From NCBI GenBank assembly GCA_964477085.1, contig CAYZDF010000001.1:1-64000 (forward strand): 64,000 nt of DNA, given 5' to 3'. The notes beneath the pieces are model-generated. The model was not told the origin of the DNA. It saw only the letters and a list, made by a program, of their open reading frames with translations, and made no database searches. How positions within the stretch are numbered: position 1 is the first letter of the stretch; each line of letters begins with the position of its first letter. Shown here piece after piece: positions 58,365-64,000 of the stretch. This DNA comes from Dichloromethanomonas sp964477085. Its GTDB lineage: Bacteria; Bacillota; Desulfitobacteriia; Desulfitobacteriales; Syntrophobotulaceae. The translations under genes were made by a program, and so were the position numbers.

Positions 58365-59204
58365 ATGTTAGAAAAGGGCACGCTTTATGTATGTGCTACA
58401 CCAATTGGAAACCTGGGCGATATTACACTACGCGTGTTGGAGACCCTCAAAAATGTTGATTTCATTGCTGCAGAAGATACGCGTCACTCCAGGAAACTAT
58501 TAGACTTTTATCAAATCAATACACCCCTGGTCAGCTATCATGAACATAATGAGAAACATCGAACTCCTGAACTAATTAGTCGGCTTAAAGAAGGAGAAAA
58601 CTGTGCTTTAATCTCTGATGCTGGAATGCCTGGCATATCTGATCCGGGGCAAATCCTCATTAACGCCTGTTTGAAGGAGAACCTGAAGATCGATGTACTG
58701 CCAGGGGCTAATGCAGCGATAACTGCCCTCGTGCTGTCCGGGTTACCGACGGACAGTTTTCTCTATTTAGGTTTTTTGCCATCAAATCGAGGTCAACGAA
58801 AAAGAGCTCTCGACTCCATGAGTAAGCTTCCGTTTACGTGCATCCTATATGAAGCCCCCCATCGTATGATCAAAACATTGGAAGATATACGTGACGTCGT
58901 CGGTGAACGCCGAACGGTTGTAGCCAGGGAGCTTACCAAGCTCCACCAGAGTGTTAATCGCGGACTCACTAGTGAAGTTTTAACTCACTTTCAGAATTCA
59001 CTACCAAAAGGTGAGTGTTGTATACTGCTTGAGCCTTATAAAGAAAACATAGAGAAAGGACAGCCATCAGAATGGCTAAAGGAAGTAGAAGGTCTCATCA
59101 GAAAAGGTATCAATAACAAAGAGGCTATGAAAGTCGTAGCCAAAAAGCGTGGCATTAGTAAGCGAGATATTTATAAAGCAAAGCTTGAGCAAACAAAAAC
59201 ATAA
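58365..59204 (+). CDS. rsmI: 16S rRNA (cytidine-1402-2'-O)-methyltransferase
   Basis: A 279-residue tetrapyrrole-methylase-fold enzyme. Hallmarks: YVCATPIGNLGDIT at the start, AEDTRHSRKLL, and ISDAGMPGISDPG. It methylates the ribose of C1402 in 16S rRNA using SAM. Full length. The ATG follows GGAGGG, 22 bases after yabA. Confidence 0.95.
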   Translation: MLEKGTLYVCATPIGNLGDITLRVLETLKNVDFIAAEDTRHSRKLLDFYQINTPLVSYHEHNEKHRTPELISRLKEGENCALISDAGMPGISDPGQILINACLKENLKIDVLPGANAAITALVLSGLPTDSFLYLGFLPSNRGQRKRALDSMSKLPFTCILYEAPHRMIKTLEDIRDVVGERRTVVARELTKLHQSVNRGLTSEVLTHFQNSLPKGECCILLEPYKENIEKGQPSEWLKEVEGLIRKGINNKEAMKVVAKKRGISKRDIYKAKLEQTKT

Positions 59205-59390
59205 TAATAATAGAACCTGATAAAAAAATGAGAAAACGGAAAGGCCATAAAGAATAAAAATGATAATACTTAAGCATTGTATTGTAATTGATTATAGCCT
59301 GAATCAATAATTTATATTTGATGAAAGCTATGTACATAAGAGCACATGAGCAAAAGACTATGATTAGATTTGTGAGGATATAAAAAGAGA

Positions 59391-59418
59391 AAAGGGAGGT
59401 AATTTCTTACCTCCCTTT
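59391..59418 (-). terminator. terminator of abrB
   Basis: AAAGGGAGGTAA pairs perfectly with TTACCTCCCTTT around a 4-base loop. On the minus strand it runs into TCTCTTTTTAT after the abrB stop. It may also stop rsmI transcripts. Confidence 0.87.
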
Positions 59419-59432
59419 GTTGGGTAAATCTG

Positions 59433-59702
59433 TTAAACAGCCTTGCCTTCAGCAGTTGCAGCAACTTCTCCCATTGCTAAAGCACATTCAAAACACACGT
59501 TTTTTCCACGAAATACTTGAACATTGACAGCACTACCACAAAAAACACAAGCTGGTTCATATTTTTTGAGGATGATTTTTTCTTCATCTACATATATTTC
59601 CAGCGCGTCTTTTTCGTCAATACCAAGCGTTCTGCGGAGTTCGATAGGTAACACAACACGGCCCAGTTCATCAACTTTTCTTACGATTCCAGTGGATTTC
59701 AT
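59433..59702 (-). CDS. abrB: AbrB-family transition-state regulator
   Basis: An 89-residue DNA-binding protein. The N-terminal SpoVT/AbrB domain reads MKSTGIVRKVDELGRVVLPI then LGIDEKDALEIYVD. A C-terminal zinc-ribbon-like pair (CVFC and CFECA) is common in clostridial members. It is a global regulator of the growth to sporulation transition in Bacillus. The ATG at 59702 follows AAAGGGG; a longer frame upstream lacks a ribosome binding site. Its place between rsmI and metG, in the opposite direction, is as in Bacillus. Confidence 0.93.
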   Translation of the reverse strand: MKSTGIVRKVDELGRVVLPIELRRTLGIDEKDALEIYVDEEKIILKKYEPACVFCGSAVNVQVFRGKNVCFECALAMGEVAATAEGKAV

Positions 59703-59853
59703 AGCTGTTACCCCTTTCTGCAACAAGTTTCGACATATAAGCAACCTTATGTTACCAATCATACCTTAAAAAGTCAATAGGTTTAATAGGGTTATTTAAG
59801 TTAAATTTTAAACGAAAAAACATAAATATTTAACAAATACTAGAGTATATAAC

Positions 59854-59883
59854 TTGACAATAAACCTTGTTTTTTTCTATATT
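59854..59883 (+). promoter_or_regulatory. promoter of metG
   Basis: TTGACA at 59854-59859 and TATATT at 59878-59883 are separated by 18 bases, about 90 bases before metG. No T-box leader was recognised in the short leader. Confidence 0.65.
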
Positions 59884-59972
59884 TAACGGAGATATACAAC
59901 TTGTCTAACCAATAACAATATATGCGCTTAGTAAGCATCTTGTTAATAGGAATAAAAAAAGGAGTGTGCCTT

Positions 59973-61946
59973 ATGAAATATTACATTACGACACCTATCT
60001 ACTACCCCAACTCAAGTCCACATATCGGTACAGCATATACCACCATCGCTGCTGATGCCATGTCTCGCCTTCGCAGAATGAAGGGTGATGACGTTTATTT
60101 CCTCACTGGAACCGATGAAAATGCGCAAAAAATTGTTAGAACCGCTGAAAGTGCTGGAATCGATCCTCATACGTATGTAGATGGGATAGTAGACAAATTT
60201 AGAGAGTTATGGAAACAGCTGAACATCTCAAACGATGATTTCATTCGGACGACGGAAGAACGCCACGCCAAGGTTGTTCAATACATTTTTAATCGTCTTT
60301 ATGAACAAGGTGATATCTATAAATCAGAGTACGAAGGACTATATTGTACTCCTTGCGAAACTTTTTGGACTGAGAATAAACTTATTAATGGAAAATGTCC
60401 TAATCCAGACTGTGGTCGCGATGTTGAACTTTTAAAAGAAGAAAGTTATTTCTTCAAGATGTCCAAATACCAAGATAGATTATTACAATACATTAAAGAC
60501 AATCCAGATTTTATCCAACCGACCTCTCGTCGTAACGAGATGATTAAATTTATTGAAGGGGGTCTGGAAGACCTCTGTGTTTCACGTACCACGTTTAATT
60601 GGGGAATTAAGGTTCCGTTTGATTCCAAACATGTGGTCTATGTTTGGTTAGATGCATTGATTAACTATATTTCTGCTTTGGGCTATCCCGATGGAGAAAA
60701 CTACAAGAAATACTGGCCAGCAGAGGTTCATCTGATGGGCAAAGATATTGTACGTTTTCACACCATTATCTGGCCGATAACTTTGATGGCCTTGGATATC
60801 CCATTACCACATAAGGTTTTCGGTCATGGTTGGTTTTTAAATCGGGAAGGTGGCAAGATATCTAAATCCAGAGGAAATGTTCAGGATTCATTTGAATTAA
60901 TTCGCAGATATGGACCTGACCCCATACGGTACTTTTTATTACGAGAGATGCAATATGGGATGGATGGTACCTATTCAGAAGATGACTTGGTCGATAAGCT
61001 GAACAGCGATCTGGCCAACGATCTCGGCAACTTTGTTTCACGTACTCTCGCTATGATTGTGAAATATACGGCTGGAAAGGTACCTGTTCCGGGATCAGAT
61101 ACAGATCTGGAAATAGAACTTAAAGAACTAAGCAGTACTGTAAAGAAATCAGTAGAAGAAAAGATGCTTGCCTGTGACCCGGCCTCAGCGTTAGAATCGG
61201 TATGGCAATTCATTAGCCGGTGTAATAAATATGTCGATGAAACAGCACCATGGAATCTCGCTAAGAATCCTGACAATCAAGAAAGACTTCACACGGTACT
61301 CTATACTTTTGCAGAATCCATTAGAATTCTTGGAATTTTATGTGCGCCATTCATGCCGGGTGTACCTGAAAAGATTACACCCCAGTTAGGTATCGAGGGA
61401 CTCTTTGATGATTGGGAGCAGGTCGATCAGTGGAATATCCTTAAGCCAGGAACCCAGGTCAAGAAGGGAGACCCTATCTTCCCAAGAGTAGATTTATCGA
61501 TATATACAGATGATCAACAGGACCAAAAAATTACAGATGAAGAAGGAAGAAAAGAAGGGACTACGCAAACAGAAAGTAAAAGTCAAAATGAAACGACGGT
61601 CCAAGAAATGACGCCACTCAAAGAAGAAATAAGTATTGAAGAATTCGCTAAAATTGATTTACGCGTGGTTAAAGTGCTCAAGGCTGAAAAGGTTGAAAAG
61701 GCTGACAAACTATTAAAACTTGAAGTAGTAATGGGTAACGAATTACGTACTGTTGTTTCAGGGATCGCTCAGTATTACACACCTGATGAACTGGTAGGAA
61801 AGTCTGTGATTCTAGTTGCTAATCTCAAGCCTGCTAAGCTTAGGGGGATTGTCTCTCAAGGTATGATTTTAGCGGCTTCCCATGAAGGACAATTGGAGGT
61901 TCTCTCTGTGGAGAAAGACCTTCCGTCGGGGGTTCAAGTTAAATGA
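59973..61946 (+). CDS. metG: methionyl-tRNA synthetase
   Basis: A 657-residue class I synthetase. HIGH-type motif in SSPHIGTAYT, KMSKS-type motif KISKSRG, a zinc knuckle (CTPCETFW and CPNPDCG), and a C-terminal tRNA-binding domain (IDLRVVKVLKAEKVEKADKL to the end). It charges tRNA-Met. The ATG at 59973 follows AAGGAG; the longer upstream frame has no ribosome binding site. It overlaps tatD by 4 bases. Confidence 0.96.
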   Translation: MKYYITTPIYYPNSSPHIGTAYTTIAADAMSRLRRMKGDDVYFLTGTDENAQKIVRTAESAGIDPHTYVDGIVDKFRELWKQLNISNDDFIRTTEERHAKVVQYIFNRLYEQGDIYKSEYEGLYCTPCETFWTENKLINGKCPNPDCGRDVELLKEESYFFKMSKYQDRLLQYIKDNPDFIQPTSRRNEMIKFIEGGLEDLCVSRTTFNWGIKVPFDSKHVVYVWLDALINYISALGYPDGENYKKYWPAEVHLMGKDIVRFHTIIWPITLMALDIPLPHKVFGHGWFLNREGGKISKSRGNVQDSFELIRRYGPDPIRYFLLREMQYGMDGTYSEDDLVDKLNSDLANDLGNFVSRTLAMIVKYTAGKVPVPGSDTDLEIELKELSSTVKKSVEEKMLACDPASALESVWQFISRCNKYVDETAPWNLAKNPDNQERLHTVLYTFAESIRILGILCAPFMPGVPEKITPQLGIEGLFDDWEQVDQWNILKPGTQVKKGDPIFPRVDLSIYTDDQQDQKITDEEGRKEGTTQTESKSQNETTVQEMTPLKEEISIEEFAKIDLRVVKVLKAEKVEKADKLLKLEVVMGNELRTVVSGIAQYYTPDELVGKSVILVANLKPAKLRGIVSQGMILAASHEGQLEVLSVEKDLPSGVQVK

Positions 61947-62707
61947 TTTGGGACACTCACGCACATCTTGATGATAAACAGTTTGAAGCGGACAGAATTA
62001 TTGTTATGCAGCGAGCCAAAGACGCTGGAATATCCACGATAGTCAATATAGGGCACACTGAGCGATCGAGTACGGAGGCTGTTAGTTTAGCCAGCACCTA
62101 TCCCTTTATCTTTGCAACGATAGGCATTCATCCACATGATGCCAAAGATTGCACAGAAAAGACCTGGGAACTCCTGCAAAGACTCTCCCAGAACCCCAAA
62201 GTAGTTGCATGGGGGGAAATAGGTTTAGACTATTATCGGGATCTCTCCCCCAGAGACATCCAACGAAAAGTATTTATACATCAAATCGAACTTGCCAACC
62301 AAATTGGACTCCCGGTTGTTATACATAATCGGGATGCCCATGGTGATATTTTGCAGATCATTAAAAAGCATCGACCTGAGGCAGGGGGCGTATTTCATTC
62401 TTATTCCGGCTCATGGGAGATGGCTAAAGATTTATTGAAAATGGGCTTCTATATTTCCTTTTCTGGACCTATAACCTATAAAAATGCCCGTCATACATTA
62501 GAAGTTGCTGCCAATGTGCCAGAAGATCGTTTCGTGGTAGAAACGGACTGTCCCTATTTGACACCTGAACCTTATCGGGGAAAGAGGAATGAACCCGTTT
62601 ATGTTCGGCAGGTTGTAATGAAAATAGCCCAGATAAAAGGAATAAGCTTTGAAAAGACGGCTGAATTATCGAGTCAAAACGCTAAACGGCTGTTTCGAGT
62701 TGGTTAA
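61943..62707 (+). CDS. tatD: TatD-family deoxyribonuclease/hydrolase
   Basis: A 254-residue TIM-barrel metal hydrolase. Metal ligands are visible in WDTHAHLDD, GEIGLDYY, VIHNRDAH and ETDCPYLTP. It is the YabD/TatD type, usually annotated as a metal-dependent DNase. The ATG overlaps the metG stop (ATGA), as in the Bacillus metS-yabD pair. A hairpin follows. Confidence 0.93.
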   Translation: MIWDTHAHLDDKQFEADRIIVMQRAKDAGISTIVNIGHTERSSTEAVSLASTYPFIFATIGIHPHDAKDCTEKTWELLQRLSQNPKVVAWGEIGLDYYRDLSPRDIQRKVFIHQIELANQIGLPVVIHNRDAHGDILQIIKKHRPEAGGVFHSYSGSWEMAKDLLKMGFYISFSGPITYKNARHTLEVAANVPEDRFVVETDCPYLTPEPYRGKRNEPVYVRQVVMKIAQIKGISFEKTAELSSQNAKRLFRVG

Positions 62708-62729
62708 ATCCAGATTGAATCTGTGTTAA

Positions 62730-62766
62730 GACCCTATAGAATGATTTCTCTATAGGGTCAATTCTT
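62730..62766 (+). terminator. rho-independent terminator
   Basis: GACCCTATAGA at 62730-62740 pairs perfectly with TCTATAGGGTC at 62749-62759; a T-rich tail (ATTCTTTTATT) follows. It ends the metG-tatD transcript. Confidence 0.82.
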
Positions 62767-62889
62767 TTATTAACCATTAAAATTAGAGTAAGGATGGGAA
62801 CCAATATTTTCATTTTTTCATTGAAAAAACATTAGAATAAGAATAGTACGTGGTATTTGAGAATAGTGCATGGTGTTACAGTTAGTTAG

Positions 62890-63483
62890 TTAGTGAATAG
62901 GCCTTTCTGTTTCGTAATCAGAGTACTGTGATAGTACCCAGGGGTCTAAATTGGAATACTTTTTCGAGTGTAATTCTGTCATGGCAGCTCTATTATTAAA
63001 CACAGCTGGATGAGCAAGTGAAACAATAGATTTAGCAGTAACGACACCATAAAGAACATTTTGCCAAAGACTGGAGAAGTGGGTACGATTTAACTTAGGT
63101 TGAGTATTGAACATACCTAGCTTGATACCAAAGACGTAATAGACCATCCAGATAAAAGATCCATAGGCAGCACCTTTAATCAAGTGACTATCCTTGCCCG
63201 ACTTTTTAAATAGAAATACAAGAGGAATACCAGCTAAAACTCCGGTAATTATATGGATGATCTCTCCGAAGATAAAATTGTCAACTTTCTTAGTTCTGAA
63301 ACCTTTCATTAAAACAGAACCAGCCATATGTCCATAGAGAGATTCAGATCTATTTCGTCTCCAATTTAGCAGATTGAATATATCCATCGTAAGTGTTCCC
63401 ACCAATCCACTGGTTAAGCCTAAGTTTATGGAGTCCTTTATTTTAGGTGAGAGGTTATTGTCACGTTCTATATCCTGATCCAT
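62890..63483 (-). CDS. hypothetical membrane protein
   Basis: A 197-residue protein with about four hydrophobic segments (near residues 20-38, 72-92, 103-120 and a weaker one near 145), polar N-terminus and C-terminal tail. The segment SGLVGTLTMDIFNLLNW is reminiscent of small multi-helix membrane proteins of the YagU type, but I cannot assign a family. The start ATG follows AAAGGAGGACAC. It stands alone. Confidence 0.65.
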   Translation of the reverse strand: MDQDIERDNNLSPKIKDSINLGLTSGLVGTLTMDIFNLLNWRRNRSESLYGHMAGSVLMKGFRTKKVDNFIFGEIIHIITGVLAGIPLVFLFKKSGKDSHLIKGAAYGSFIWMVYYVFGIKLGMFNTQPKLNRTHFSSLWQNVLYGVVTAKSIVSLAHPAVFNNRAAMTELHSKKYSNLDPWVLSQYSDYETERPIH

Positions 63484-63720
63484 TATCAGTGTCCTCCTTT
63501 TTTCTTTCCTTTTAGATTATTTTTTTAATGTTACTTAGAGACACATTTTTTCTATGTAACTTATTCTCTCCTAATATCAAAAGTTTTTTCATTGATATTA
63601 TTTCCAGTGATATTTTTAAATCTAAGGAATAATAAGGCAAAGATAAAGAGACCCAAAATGGCGAAAGCCCTCGAATAATATGGTAAATGTGCCATTATAT
63701 TAGAAAGGATGAAGCAAATA

Positions 63721-64000
63721 GTGAAAAAAGTTATAGCAATTAGCTTAGCAGCAGTTTTAACAGTTATTCCAGTGGCTAAACCAGCTTATGCCGTATTGAC
63801 AGGGGAAACAAGTGCTACAGAGGTTATTAGCGAAATATCAGGTACGTTAGGGATTGGAGATGAGCAACAAACATCAGAACAAGCAACGGAACCAACGACT
63901 GAAGAGGGTATAGAAGGACAAACCCCAGATAACCAACAAACAGAGAACCAAAGTGATAATGGCACCTCTCAAGATCAAGATTCTGAAAACCAGGATATAG
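63721..64000 (+). CDS. secreted protein, start only (cut by window end)
   Basis: A GTG at 63721 opens a frame that remains open to the window end (93 codons). It begins with a typical signal peptide (MKKVIAISLAAVLTVIPVA, cleavage after AYA near residue 24), followed by a low-complexity tract rich in Glu, Gln and Thr (SEQATEPTTEEG), as in linkers of secreted cell-surface proteins. The catalytic or binding domain lies beyond the window. AGAAAGGA lies about 11 bases upstream. Upstream, a short hairpin ATGGC/GCCAT lies at 63659-63695. Confidence 0.65.
   Translation, partial: MKKVIAISLAAVLTVIPVAKPAYAVLTGETSATEVISEISGTLGIGDEQQTSEQATEPTTEEGIEGQTPDNQQTENQSDNGTSQDQDSENQDI

Noticed and set aside
63640..63700. 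Possible riboswitch with GGCGAAAGCC before the secreted protein
   Set aside because: It recalls part of the c-di-GMP-I aptamer, but the remaining conserved blocks are missing; only a simple hairpin is supported.
1..64000. CRISPR arrays, prophage or intact insertion sequences
   Set aside because: No regularly spaced repeats, phage structural genes or transposase genes were seen.

Overview
The window looks like a scaffolded draft (runs of N at 15027-15126 and 37439-37448) from a low-GC, anaerobic, spore-forming Firmicute, most like the Peptococcaceae/Desulfitobacteriaceae group. The evidence is a pyruvate:ferredoxin oxidoreductase, a group 4 (Hyf-type) NiFe hydrogenase, a molybdopterin sulfur-compound reductase, sporulation genes (bofA, csfB/gin), a large SRP RNA upstream of dnaX-ybaB-recR, and the Bacillus-like order csfB-yaaO-holB-ricT-yabA-rsmI-abrB-metG-tatD. 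The genus is not certain from sequence alone.

Layout. 0-6.4 kb is loosely packed accessory DNA: the 3' end of a tRNA-Ser, a tRNA-mimicking repeat, a broken beta-propeller-like gene, a DUF3795 protein, a UMF1 transporter, several small proteins, and two tandem lytic-transglycosylase-like exported proteins. 6.7-14.1 kb is a six-gene hydrogenase operon (hyfB-C-E-F-G and a fused ferredoxin/small subunit), followed by a Crp/Fnr regulator. 15.2-22.0 kb holds a TAT-exported molybdoenzyme with its four-cluster ferredoxin subunit, NrfD-type anchor and TorD-type chaperone, flanked by two double-rhodanese lipoproteins. One of these has both catalytic cysteines and the other has neither. Together with the hydrogenase this suggests H2-linked polysulfide or thiosulfate respiration. 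22.3-33.2 kb has a c-di-GMP turnover protein, a HAD protein, an HlyD/ABC/ABC/permease/TetR exporter operon with candidate operators, an MFS transporter and an SGNH hydrolase. 33.4-35.7 kb (minus) is the N-epsilon-acetyl-beta-lysine osmolyte operon ablA-ablB, behind a clear ydaO-type c-di-AMP riboswitch and terminator. 36.0-37.8 kb is a CLC chloride transporter.

38.2-43.6 kb is a candidate isoprenoid cluster: a polyprenyl diphosphate synthase on plus, converging on a minus-strand run of methyltransferase, class II terpene cyclase (DxDD motif present), ABC ATPase and ABC-2 permease. This is the best candidate here for an undescribed pathway. 44.3-48.1 kb is tRNA-Ser(GGA), a second tRNA-mimicking repeat, SRP RNA, dnaX (with an A AAA AAG frameshift signal), ybaB, recR and bofA. 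48.8-54.3 kb has the pyruvate:ferredoxin oxidoreductase and an LTA-synthase-like sulfatase-fold enzyme. 54.4-62.7 kb is the conserved housekeeping block. 62.9-64.0 kb has a membrane protein and the start of a secreted protein cut by the window end.

Two dispersed repeat families stand out: a MITE-like palindromic element (20244-20400 and 56161-56370), each copy supplying the stop codon of the upstream gene, and an element that copies the tRNA-Ser 3' half (104-241 and 44457-44565). No rRNA, CRISPR array, prophage or intact insertion sequence was seen.
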